Source of the DNA: Psychroflexus tropicus DSM 15496
GTDB lineage: Bacteria; Bacteroidota; Bacteroidia; Flavobacteriales; Flavobacteriaceae
Reading direction: 5' to 3'
NCBI RefSeq assembly: GCF_000378765.1
Contig: NZ_KB905344.1
Location: forward strand, 140,332 to 204,331
Length of the DNA: 64,000 nucleotides
The translations under genes were made by a program, and so were the position numbers. Below the pieces are notes generated by a model that was not told where the DNA came from, did not search any database, and was given only the letters and a program-made list of their open reading frames with translations. Below are positions 38,334 to 46,197 of the stretch, piece after piece. Every line of letters begins with the position of its first letter. Position 1 is the stretch's first letter.

Positions 38334-39311
38334 ATGAGGACAATACAATTTAGAGAAGCTATTGTAGAAGCGATGAGCGAAGAGATGCGTGCTGATGAGA
38401 CGATCTATCTCATGGGTGAAGAAGTTGCTGAATACAATGGCGCTTATAAGGCATCTAAAGGTATGCTGGATGAGTTTGGTGATAAAAGAGTCATTGACAC
38501 CCCAATTTCGGAGCTTGGTTTTTCGGGGATAGGTATAGGTTCTGCCATGAATGGTAACCGTCCTATTATTGAGTTTATGACTTTCAACTTCTCATTAGTT
38601 GGTATTGATCAAATCATAAATAATGCTGCCAAGATGCGTCAAATGTCGGGTGGTCAATTTAATATTCCTATAGTTTTTAGAGGACCAACCGCTTCTGCTG
38701 GTCAATTGGGTGCTACCCATTCTCAGGCTTTCGAAAATTGGTTTGCCAATACGCCAGGTTTAAAGGTAGTGGTTCCTTCCAATCCTTATGACGCCAAAGG
38801 CTTGTTGAAATCTGCAATTCGAGATAATGACCCAGTGATTTTTATGGAAAGTGAGCAGATGTATGGAGATAAAGGAGAAGTTCCAGAAGAGGAATATACA
38901 ATCCCTCTAGGAAAGGCAGATATCAAAAGAGAAGGTTCTGATGTTACTATCGTTTCTTTTGGTAAAATTATAAAAGAGGCTTACAAAGCTGCAGATGAAC
39001 TGGAAAAGGATAATATCTCTTGTGAAATTATTGATATAAGAACGGTAAGACCACTAGATTATGAAGCTATTCTCAAGTCTGTAAAGAAAACCAATAGACT
39101 TGTTATTTTAGAAGAAGCATGGCCTTTTGGTAATGTAGCTACAGAAATAACTTATAAAGTTCAGAATGAAGCTTTTGATTACTTAGATGCACCTATCGTT
39201 AAGTTAAATACCGCAGATACACCTACTCCTTACTCTCCCGTTCTACTTGAAGAATGGTTGCCAAATAGCGAGGATGTCATCAAGGCTGTTAAAAAAGTTT
39301 TATATATTTAA
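38334..39311 (+). CDS. pdhB: Pyruvate dehydrogenase E1 component beta subunit
   Basis: 325 residues. MGEEVAEYNGAYKASKGML, DTPISELGFSGIGIGSAM, the phosphate-loop-adjacent RGPTASAGQLGATHSQ and the transketolase C-terminal region EEAWPFGNVATEI match E1-beta. With E1-alpha it decarboxylates pyruvate using thiamine diphosphate. No E1-alpha or E2 gene is adjacent, so the partner must be encoded elsewhere. A branched-chain 2-oxoacid dehydrogenase subunit is less likely given the length and the MGEEVAEYNGAYK start. Confidence 0.9.
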   Translation: MRTIQFREAIVEAMSEEMRADETIYLMGEEVAEYNGAYKASKGMLDEFGDKRVIDTPISELGFSGIGIGSAMNGNRPIIEFMTFNFSLVGIDQIINNAAKMRQMSGGQFNIPIVFRGPTASAGQLGATHSQAFENWFANTPGLKVVVPSNPYDAKGLLKSAIRDNDPVIFMESEQMYGDKGEVPEEEYTIPLGKADIKREGSDVTIVSFGKIIKEAYKAADELEKDNISCEIIDIRTVRPLDYEAILKSVKKTNRLVILEEAWPFGNVATEITYKVQNEAFDYLDAPIVKLNTADTPTPYSPVLLEEWLPNSEDVIKAVKKVLYI

Positions 39312-39330
39312 CACTCATCAAATTATAAAT

Positions 39331-39368
39331 AAGCTTCATTTGCATAAAATTGCATTTGAAGCTTTTTT
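39331..39368 (+). terminator. Terminator after pdhB, abutting the next start codon
   Basis: AAGCTTCA (39331-39338) pairs with TGAAGCTT (39357-39364), with an inner TGCA/TGCA pair, and runs into six T. It ends five bases before the DUF5686 ATG. Confidence 0.75.
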
Positions 39369-39373
39369 AGTTA

Positions 39374-41866
39374 ATGAAATATTTCTTCCTACTCTTTTTT
39401 GTGTTTTCAGTTTTCGCTTCTTACAGTCAAACCAAGGTAAGTGGTTATGTAAAAGACTCTGACGGAAACCCTATTCCCTACGTCAACGTTTTTTTTTCAA
39501 ACTCATCCGAAGGCACTATTTCTGATGAAAATGGAAAGTTTTATCTTCAGTCTGATTCTTCCTATTCAAGCCTTGAATTTACATTCATGGGATTTGAAAA
39601 TTATAAGCTGAAACTAGACCAAAGATCCACTTATAACATTGAAATAGTTCTGCAGGAAAATTCATCAGAATTGAGTGAAGTCGTTGTCTATTCTGGTAAG
39701 ACTTCCAAAAAGAATAATCCTGCAATAGATATCTTAAGAAAAATATGGGAAAATAAGCGTGAGAATGGGGTTAAAAAGTTTGACCACTATCAGTATGATA
39801 AATACGAGAAGCTTGAATTTGATCTTAATACGATTGATAGCTCATTGATTAATTCCAGAATTTTTAATGGAATGGAATTTATTTTTGATGATCTAGACAC
39901 CAATGCTGTTACCGGAAAGACCTACCTCCCTGTGTTTCTTAATGAAGCAGCATCTAAAGTATATGGTAACAACTTAACCAACGATGAAAAGGAGGTACTT
40001 ACTGGTAACAAAAGTTCTGGTTTTGATAATAATCAAAACCTTATCGCTTTTATCAAAGACCTTTATGCCGAATATAACATCTATGACAATTACCTGAAGT
40101 TCTTTAGTAAAAGTTTCGTGAGTCCATTATCTACCACAGGAATAGATAATTATAATTATGTTTTAACCGATAGCACTTTTATAGACGAAAAATGGTGTTA
40201 CAATATTGTATTTTATCCAAGGCGGAAAGGGGAGCTAAACTTTAAAGGGGATTTTTGGGTGAACGATACTACCTGGGCCATTAAAAAAATCAACCTGGCT
40301 ATGTCTAAGGGGGCAAACATCAACTGGGTAAAAGATGTTTATATAGAGCAGGAGTTTGATGTTCTCAATGATTCTGTGTTTTTAATTACAAAAGATCTGT
40401 TTATGACAGATTTTTCCATCAATAAAAAAGAAGAATCACGTGGTGTTTATGGTAAACGCACAACTCTTTATGATGATTATGTATTCGATCAGCCAAAAGG
40501 AAAAGCCTTCTATAATTATCAGCCAGAAACGTTCAATGAGGCAATTTATAATCGTGATGACGACTTTTGGACACAGAATAGGCAGGAAAATCTCAATAAG
40601 GACGAGAAGCAAGTTTACAAAATGCTGGATACGCTGCAAACCGTAGATGCTTTTAAAAGAATTTATAATGTTGGAACGATACTAGCAACCGGCTACTGGG
40701 AGCAGAACGGATGGGATTTTGGACCGGTGTTTTCGAGCTTTGGTTTCAATGAAGTAGAAGGTGTTAGATTAAGAGTAGGAGGGAGAACTTATTTCTCTCA
40801 GAACGATGACTGGAGACTTCAAGGATTTTTGGCTTATGGTTTTGGTGATGATAAATTTAAGTATGGATTATCTGGCAAATGGATGATAGACCCAAAAATG
40901 AGATTGATTATAGCAGGGGGAAATCGGAGAGATATCGAACAGCTAGGCGCAAGCCTTACCAATACCACAGATGTTTTAGGAAGGAATTTAGCGTCCTCCT
41001 CTGTACTTACCGTTGGGGCAAATACATCTCTAACTAACATTAATTTATCAAGCCTATCTTTGAGTTTCGAAGCTTTCAGAAACTTCAACCTTAGGTTTGA
41101 GGGTAACTTCAAAAGGCTAGAGTCTGCTTCAGATCAATTTAGTTTAGCTTATTTCACCAATCCAGAGCGAACAGAAACAAAGGCTGTGACCGAACAAGTG
41201 GAAGTGTCTTCAATTATTAGATATCGACCTGGACGTAAAACAACAGGTTATGGTGTGGAGCGAATTACAGTAAATGACGGGGACTTCCCGGAATTTCTTC
41301 TTAATTATACTAAAGGTCTGGGGAATATTACTACCTCAGATTTCGATTATGAAAAATTACAATTTTACTACAGACAGCCCATCCAAATAGGAGGTTTTGG
41401 AGAATTTACCTCGAGTATAGAATTAGGAAAAACCTTTGGCGCTGTCCCCTTGAGCCTCTTGGACATTGTTCCTGGAAACCAAACCTTGTTTTCTATACAA
41501 GGCTCTTTTCCACTTTTGGATTTTTATGATTTTGTAACTGATACATACGCCAGCGTGAATTTTGAACACAATTTTGACGGAAGGCTTTTTTCAAGAATTC
41601 CATGGCTAAGGGATCTCGACTTAAGAGAGATTGTTTCTGTAAGAGCAGTTTCTGGTAGTATTTCTGATGAAAATCAGTTGCTCAACGCCTCTACAACCAA
41701 TCCTCTTTACCGTGCTCCAGATCAGGAACCTTACTGGTCTTACAGCTTCGGAGTGGATAATATCTTTCGAATTTTAAGAATTGACTTTCACTTTAGAGGA
41801 AATTATAACGATATTCCTGGCGCCAGAAGCTTCGGTATAACTGGAGGATTTGGCTTTAGTTTTTAA
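39374..41866 (+). CDS. DUF5686 / carboxypeptidase-regulatory-like outer-membrane protein
   Basis: 830 residues with a signal peptide (FFLLFFVFSVFASYSQ). Residues about 21-105 form a carboxypeptidase-D regulatory-like domain (VSGYVKDSDGNPIPYVNVFF, TISDENGKFYL). The rest matches the DUF5686 pattern, with NPAIDILRKIWENKREN, and ends in a beta-rich region closing on GGFGFSF, consistent with an outer-membrane barrel. Function is not established. The pdhB terminator lies only five bases before the ATG, so expression needs read-through or a promoter inside pdhB. Confidence 0.85.
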   Translation: MKYFFLLFFVFSVFASYSQTKVSGYVKDSDGNPIPYVNVFFSNSSEGTISDENGKFYLQSDSSYSSLEFTFMGFENYKLKLDQRSTYNIEIVLQENSSELSEVVVYSGKTSKKNNPAIDILRKIWENKRENGVKKFDHYQYDKYEKLEFDLNTIDSSLINSRIFNGMEFIFDDLDTNAVTGKTYLPVFLNEAASKVYGNNLTNDEKEVLTGNKSSGFDNNQNLIAFIKDLYAEYNIYDNYLKFFSKSFVSPLSTTGIDNYNYVLTDSTFIDEKWCYNIVFYPRRKGELNFKGDFWVNDTTWAIKKINLAMSKGANINWVKDVYIEQEFDVLNDSVFLITKDLFMTDFSINKKEESRGVYGKRTTLYDDYVFDQPKGKAFYNYQPETFNEAIYNRDDDFWTQNRQENLNKDEKQVYKMLDTLQTVDAFKRIYNVGTILATGYWEQNGWDFGPVFSSFGFNEVEGVRLRVGGRTYFSQNDDWRLQGFLAYGFGDDKFKYGLSGKWMIDPKMRLIIAGGNRRDIEQLGASLTNTTDVLGRNLASSSVLTVGANTSLTNINLSSLSLSFEAFRNFNLRFEGNFKRLESASDQFSLAYFTNPERTETKAVTEQVEVSSIIRYRPGRKTTGYGVERITVNDGDFPEFLLNYTKGLGNITTSDFDYEKLQFYYRQPIQIGGFGEFTSSIELGKTFGAVPLSLLDIVPGNQTLFSIQGSFPLLDFYDFVTDTYASVNFEHNFDGRLFSRIPWLRDLDLREIVSVRAVSGSISDENQLLNASTTNPLYRAPDQEPYWSYSFGVDNIFRILRIDFHFRGNYNDIPGARSFGITGGFGFSF

Positions 41867-41893
41867 GGGTTAATAAAAAATTTCAATTTTGAA

Positions 41894-41922
41894 TTAGGGT
41901 TGACTTGTTAAGTGTTGTTTTA
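41894..41922 (+). promoter_or_regulatory. ECF-type promoter site 1, before the acidic lipoprotein gene
   Basis: TTAGGGT (41894-41900), 13 bases, GTTGTTTTA (41914-41922), then 25 bases to the ATG. Both boxes are identical to those before the ECF sigma and FecR genes. Confidence 0.75.
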
Positions 41923-41947
41923 TAAGTGAACCATAAAACAAAACACT

Positions 41948-42937
41948 ATGAAATTTTTAAAATCTATAGCAGTAATTTTAGCACTGACTTTAGTTTGGTC
42001 ATGCTCTTCAGACGATTCAGATTCCAACCCAAGCTTAGCAGACTTGCCTAAATCTAATCTTGAAATTAAAGCAGTCGCTTCCGGAAGTGCCAACACCAGC
42101 AGCTCAGCAAAAGCTATTGCAGATGTTGAGGTATCTGAATTTTTGATTAATATCACCAATATTGAATTTGAATTTGCTGATGGCTTTGGAGTCCCAGGAA
42201 ACTCTTCTGGAAATTCAGATGATGACGATAATTTAAATTTTGAAGACTTACCCGAAGAAATAGTTAGCTATTTAGAAGAAAATTATCCAAACGACCCATT
42301 TTGTAAAGGAGAACTTGAAGATGGTGACGACGATGATCCTTATGTTTATGAAATCGAACTTCAAAGTGGGACCGAAATTTACTTCAGAGAAGATTTTTCA
42401 GTTTATGCTACAGAAACCGATGACGACGGTTGTGACGATAACGGTAACGATAATAGCGATGATGATAGATACGATTCTGAAGATGAATTTGAACTTAGAG
42501 GACCATTTGAGCTTAATCTGAGCCAGGATGAAGTCACTGTTGTTGAGGTAGAAATTCCTGTTGGAGAATATGATGAAGTTGAATTTGAAATGGAAAGGAG
42601 TAATGATCCAACTAGCGAACTGTATCAGAAATCTATCTTAATGAGAGGTACAATTTCTGGAACAGCATTTGAATTTTTCCACACTTTGGAAGAAGATTTC
42701 GAAGTCGACTATGAAGACCAGGTCCAAAATCTTATCATTACAGAAGATAATAATAATTCGATTGTATTCGATTTCGATTTGGTTGCTGTTTTTAATCAGG
42801 TAGATCTTTCGGGAGCATCAGACGGTAACGGTAACGGAACGATTGAGATAAGTCCAGAAGATAATGATGGGAATAGACAATTGGCAAACCGTATTAAGAA
42901 CGCTATTGAGCAGTATGTGGATCTCTTAGATGATTAA
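41948..42937 (+). CDS. Acidic lipoprotein, DUF4382-like with a PepSY-like insert
   Basis: 329 residues. The signal MKFLKSIAVILALTLVWSC has a lipobox at Cys19. Beta-rich parts (NLEIKAVASGSANTSSSAKA; GPFELNLSQDEVTVVEVEIP; SILMRGTISGTAFEFF) resemble DUF4382-type sandwich domains. Between them about 95-140 reads LPEEIVSYLEENYPNDPFCK ... YVYEIELQSGTEIYF, the outline of a PepSY-like (BLIP-type) module. A very Asp-rich loop (about 155-175) could bind Ca2+. All domain calls are by eye. It carries ECF site 1, so it is a likely target of the sigma factor 2.8 kb away. Confidence 0.7.
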   Translation: MKFLKSIAVILALTLVWSCSSDDSDSNPSLADLPKSNLEIKAVASGSANTSSSAKAIADVEVSEFLINITNIEFEFADGFGVPGNSSGNSDDDDNLNFEDLPEEIVSYLEENYPNDPFCKGELEDGDDDDPYVYEIELQSGTEIYFREDFSVYATETDDDGCDDNGNDNSDDDRYDSEDEFELRGPFELNLSQDEVTVVEVEIPVGEYDEVEFEMERSNDPTSELYQKSILMRGTISGTAFEFFHTLEEDFEVDYEDQVQNLIITEDNNNSIVFDFDLVAVFNQVDLSGASDGNGNGTIEISPEDNDGNRQLANRIKNAIEQYVDLLDD

Positions 42938-43338
42938 TTAAAACTTACGTCTCAATTTCAAGACCCTTGCCAGATTATTTGGCAGGGTTTTTTTCTTTTT
43001 TTGAATTTGCATAATCCAGCTTAAACTTGGAGATACATGCTTAAGATTTTTATTTCATTTAAAACTGTCGTCTTGGGATTCATTTTCACCTGAAGCAATT
43101 AAGTTCACTTTTACCTAGCTTAAACCATTCATTTTATTAGCTATAAAATTACTGGATAGATTTATTCAGTAAAAATCAGTAGACAATATGTAAACTTAGA
43201 CCAAGCAGATTCCTTTTTTATTATTTATCGTCGGCTAGTCTTGCCTCAATGGAAAGCTACTCGATATTGTAAATAATTAAAGACTTAATCGATTACAAAA
43301 GGCGAATTAATTTGCAAGAGAGGTATTGGTTTATAAGA
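42938..43338. other. 401-base intergenic region between two convergent lipoprotein loci
   Basis: Apart from the terminator at 42963-42994 I see no gene, RNA or repeat here. Base composition is like the surrounding intergenic DNA. Confidence 0.6.
42963..42994 (+). terminator. Terminator after the acidic lipoprotein gene
   Basis: ACCCTTGCCA pairs with TGGCAGGGT (one bulge) across a seven-base loop and runs into seven T. Confidence 0.85.
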
Positions 43339-43572
43339 TTAGTGTGAGTCGATCTCTTTTCTCATTTTAGATTTTAGCTGACCTAGTATAATAAGAATAG
43401 CAATAATTGGTATGGTTCCTAAAAAAGGAGCTGTGGTATCTTTTCCAATGATGAATTTATACAATATAAGGCCAACTAAAATCAGCCAGGCCACCAGGAC
43501 GGAATAGAAAATAGCATTAACGGTTTTCAATTTACCTTTAAGTTCAGCTTTTGAAGAGTCTTCCTTTTCCAT
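43339..43572 (-). CDS. Small protein with two membrane segments
   Basis: 77 residues. Two hydrophobic stretches (about 20-41 and 51-65) are separated by a short KFIIGKDTTAPF loop, with charged ends (EKEDSSKAELKGKLK and KSKMRKEIDSH). No family was recognised. It starts nine bases after the second lipoprotein gene and is almost certainly cotranscribed with it from ECF site 2. Confidence 0.65.
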   Translation of the reverse strand: MEKEDSSKAELKGKLKTVNAIFYSVLVAWLILVGLILYKFIIGKDTTAPFLGTIPIIAILIILGQLKSKMRKEIDSH

Positions 43573-43581
43573 AGGTAATAA

Positions 43582-44622
43582 TTATAATTTTTCAAAGGTA
43601 AGCAGACTTCGGTCGATATCATTGTCTTCATCAAAAAGCACTATCGCATCTGGATTTCCAAAAGCACTTACAACCCAATCTTCATCCAGCTCATCCAGCT
43701 CATCATTGTCATCTTCAAAGTTTAGATCGAATATAAATTCACCATCGTCTATCTCTGCTTCCCAGGTTCCGGAAAAGCTCTCTCCAGAATTAATGTCTTC
43801 TATTGAAATGCTATTATTGGTATTGAATGTAAATCTATAGTCTTGGTAAGATGTAGTGAGGTCCTCATCATCTTCATCTATAAATGAGGTGATTTGAAAT
43901 ACTCCATCACTCACAAATGCGATAAAATCTTCTAACCTGGATTCAGTATTCAATAAGGAAGGATTAAAACAGCTTTGATCTAGATTTTCTATAGCTGAAA
44001 TTAAATCTGTATTAGATAATAGAGAACTCTCAACTCCTTCAATTTCTATGGTGATAGGATAATTTAATTCATAAAAGCCACTGTTTACTTTAAGACTTTG
44101 AATGAGGTTATGTGATTGCGCTTTATTTTGCAATGTTCGATTATCGGTTAAGCTATTCTGGGCATCAAAAATCTTAGCATTAATAGGAAATTCAAATTCT
44201 AAGCAATTGATTTCAGAAGAACCCAATGTCGTGTTGATAACTGAGTTATATTCAGACTCACTCTCAACAATCAGTGTTTCATAATTAGAGAAAGATATTT
44301 CCGTGGGAAATGTAATGCTAAGTGTATAGGAGGTGGTTTGATTAGAAATTTCATCGATTAAAGTTTCATAGTCAGAGAAATCAGATATAATGAAATCAGA
44401 TCCTGAATTCAGATTAACCTCAAAAGGGAACTCTAAGCTAATCGCATTAGACCCATCTACAAAATCATCAAAAGCAGTAGGGTTTTGTGTAAGCCTTAAT
44501 AACAAATCACTTATCTCACTTTGAGAAGATATAGAGGTGAGTTCTTCTACCTGTTCAAAGCGCTCCTCGCTTTGGCATCCCCATAAAATCCATAGTGTTA
44601 AAATAAAGTAGAAGTGTTTCAT
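43582..44622 (-). CDS. Secreted lipoprotein of unknown function, ECF-controlled
   Basis: 346 residues from ATG at 44622; the upstream frame adds 13 residues before the signal and is rejected. The signal MKHFYFILTLWILWGC has a lipobox at Cys16. The mature part has repeated SISFP/SLEFPFEV-like strands (AISLEFPFEVNL, YTLSITFPTEISF, LEFEFPINAKIF, YELNYPITIEIEG), suggesting a repeat of a beta unit. The C-terminus is strongly acidic (DEDDEDL, NFEDDNDELDELDEDW). No known family was recognised. On the minus strand ECF site 2 lies 31 bases upstream, so it belongs to the same regulon as the sigma factor it faces. Confidence 0.7.
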   Translation of the reverse strand: MKHFYFILTLWILWGCQSEERFEQVEELTSISSQSEISDLLLRLTQNPTAFDDFVDGSNAISLEFPFEVNLNSGSDFIISDFSDYETLIDEISNQTTSYTLSITFPTEISFSNYETLIVESESEYNSVINTTLGSSEINCLEFEFPINAKIFDAQNSLTDNRTLQNKAQSHNLIQSLKVNSGFYELNYPITIEIEGVESSLLSNTDLISAIENLDQSCFNPSLLNTESRLEDFIAFVSDGVFQITSFIDEDDEDLTTSYQDYRFTFNTNNSISIEDINSGESFSGTWEAEIDDGEFIFDLNFEDDNDELDELDEDWVVSAFGNPDAIVLFDEDNDIDRSLLTFEKL

Positions 44623-44653
44623 CGTTTGTAAATTTATTAAATTCCTTTTTAAG

Positions 44654-44682
44654 ATTAACAACTCAGTTGCGCTATACCCTAT
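44654..44682 (-). promoter_or_regulatory. ECF-type promoter site 2 (minus strand), before the second lipoprotein
   Basis: Read on the minus strand: ATAGGGT (44682-44676), 13 bases, GTTGTTAAT (44662-44654), then 31 bases to the ATG. It shares TAGGGT-N13-GTTGTT with the other three sites. Confidence 0.65.
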
Positions 44683-44689
44683 GTCAATG

Positions 44690-44718
44690 TTAGGGTAAAT
44701 TCATTTTGAGTTGTTTTA
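44690..44718 (+). promoter_or_regulatory. ECF-type promoter site 3, before the sigma factor
   Basis: TTAGGGT (44690-44696), 13 bases, GTTGTTTTA (44710-44718), 25 bases to the ATG. It sits back to back with site 2, seven bases apart. Confidence 0.75.
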
Positions 44719-44743
44719 TTTGTGAAAACTAGCTTTAGGGCCT

Positions 44744-45265
44744 ATGCAAAAAGAACTGTCTAAAGACGTTTGTGAAGAAAAACGATACGAGCATATTTTC
44801 AACACTTATTCTGAAGTAATAAATAATTATTTCTTCTATAAATTTGGTAATAAAGAAATGGCTAAGGAATCTGTGCAGGAGGCTTTTATAAAACTTTGGG
44901 AAAATTGTAAAAAGGTACCACCTTCAAAAGCTAAATCCTTTCTTTACACTGTTGCTAACAATTTATCTTTGAATAGATATAAGCATCAAAAAGTTGTTTT
45001 AAACTATGCCAATACTGTTCCTCAGCAAACTAAGGATGAACAAACTCCTCATTTTAAACTGGAAGAAGAAGAATTTAAAGTCAAATTAGAACAGGCGATA
45101 CAGAAGCTTTCTGAAAAACAAAGAGTGGCGTTTTTGCTTCACCGGATCGATGATAAATCCTATAAAGAAATTGCTGAAATCCTAGACATAAGTGTAAAAG
45201 CTGTAGAAAAACGTATGCAGAAAGCTCTGGAAAGCTTAAGAGAACATATTGAAGCCTTTAATTAG
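44744..45265 (+). CDS. ECF-type RNA polymerase sigma-70 factor
   Basis: 173 residues: only sigma regions 2 (about 18-82, FGNKEMAKESVQEAFIKLWE) and 4 (about 122-170, LSEKQRVAFLLHRIDDKSYK then the EIAEILDISVKAVEKRMQKA helix-turn-helix), as in ECF factors of the FecI-like Bacteroidota type. FecR follows after 44 bases. ECF site 3 upstream implies autoregulation, and the other three sites give its probable targets. The TAG stop is part of ECF site 4. Confidence 0.95.
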   Translation: MQKELSKDVCEEKRYEHIFNTYSEVINNYFFYKFGNKEMAKESVQEAFIKLWENCKKVPPSKAKSFLYTVANNLSLNRYKHQKVVLNYANTVPQQTKDEQTPHFKLEEEEFKVKLEQAIQKLSEKQRVAFLLHRIDDKSYKEIAEILDISVKAVEKRMQKALESLREHIEAFN

Positions 45266-45290
45266 GGTAAACCGTTTTTATGTTGTTTTA
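45262..45290 (+). promoter_or_regulatory. ECF-type promoter site 4, before the FecR gene
   Basis: TTAGGGT (45262-45268), 13 bases, GTTGTTTTA (45282-45290), 19 bases to the ATG. The stop codon of the sigma gene lies inside the first box. Confidence 0.7.
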
Positions 45291-45309
45291 ATTGTAGAAA
45301 GTAAGTCCT

Positions 45310-46197
45310 ATGAAGAAAAAATACAAATTAGCAGATTGGCTTGATGATAAGATTGACTCTAAAGATTTACATGGAGAGAAAGGTTTAGAGACTCTAATGA
45401 AAATTAAGCATTATTCAGCACAACTTGAAAAGCCAGAATTTTCTAAAGCAGAAGTTTTTGAAGAGATAAAAAGTAATAGGCCAACAGTAAAGAAAATAAA
45501 ATTTAACTGGTCAATTGCCGCCTCTATCTTTATAATACTAGGGGTTACCTCGTTAGCCTTTCTGTTTTCTGTAAAAGACTTTACTTCTCAACTCAACACT
45601 CAGGAAACTGTTCTGCTGCCAGACCAATCCAAAGTGATTCTTGCGGAAGACACAAGATTTCAATTCAATAATTGGTTTTGGAGTTTTGACAGGACTACTC
45701 AGCTTAGTGGTCAAGCCTATTTTGAAGTGAAAACAGGAGATACATTTATAGTAAAAACAGAGCTTGGTGAAGTAAAAGTGTTGGGAACTCGCTTCGATGT
45801 TTACTCCAGGGATTCCACATTTAAAGTGATTTGTTACGAGGGGTCTGTAAAAGTGAGTTTTAAAAACAGCAAGGAAGTATTGAAGAAAGGTCAGTTCGTC
45901 ACTTTTCAAAATGGTAAAAAAATTGAACAAAGTAATGTTTATGAAGACCAACCCGAATGGGTGACCAAAACCAGCCAATTCAAAAATGTAAGCTTAGCTG
46001 AAGTAATTCAACAACTTGAAAAAGACTATCAAATTGAGGTGGATATTTCTCAAGTTTCTACGAATAAAAGTTTTACAGGAACACTGCCTACCGACAGTTT
46101 ATCACTGGCTTTAGAGATACTGAGCGAAACTTATCAAATCGATTTTACAGTCATCAACGAAAATAGAATTATTTTTGTTAATGATGAACAAAGATAA
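45310..46197 (+). CDS. FecR family anti-sigma factor
   Basis: 295 residues. A short cytoplasmic part (1-65) is followed by one membrane segment (about 66-88, WSIAASIFIILGVTSLAFLF), a periplasmic FecR domain (VLLPDQSKVILAEDTRFQF, GQAYFEVKTGDTFIVKTELG, VKVLGTRFDVYS) and a C-terminal DUF4974 domain (about 224-295, LAEVIQQLEKDYQIEVDIS). FecR holds the sigma factor and releases it on a signal from the receptor. It has its own ECF site, and its end overlaps the receptor gene by about 14 bases. Confidence 0.94.
   Translation: MKKKYKLADWLDDKIDSKDLHGEKGLETLMKIKHYSAQLEKPEFSKAEVFEEIKSNRPTVKKIKFNWSIAASIFIILGVTSLAFLFSVKDFTSQLNTQETVLLPDQSKVILAEDTRFQFNNWFWSFDRTTQLSGQAYFEVKTGDTFIVKTELGEVKVLGTRFDVYSRDSTFKVICYEGSVKVSFKNSKEVLKKGQFVTFQNGKKIEQSNVYEDQPEWVTKTSQFKNVSLAEVIQQLEKDYQIEVDISQVSTNKSFTGTLPTDSLSLALEILSETYQIDFTVINENRIIFVNDEQR

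Noticed and set aside
45553-45978. 141-residue minus-strand frame opposite the FecR gene
   Set aside because: Shadow frame of a clear FecR gene, no own promoter or family signature.
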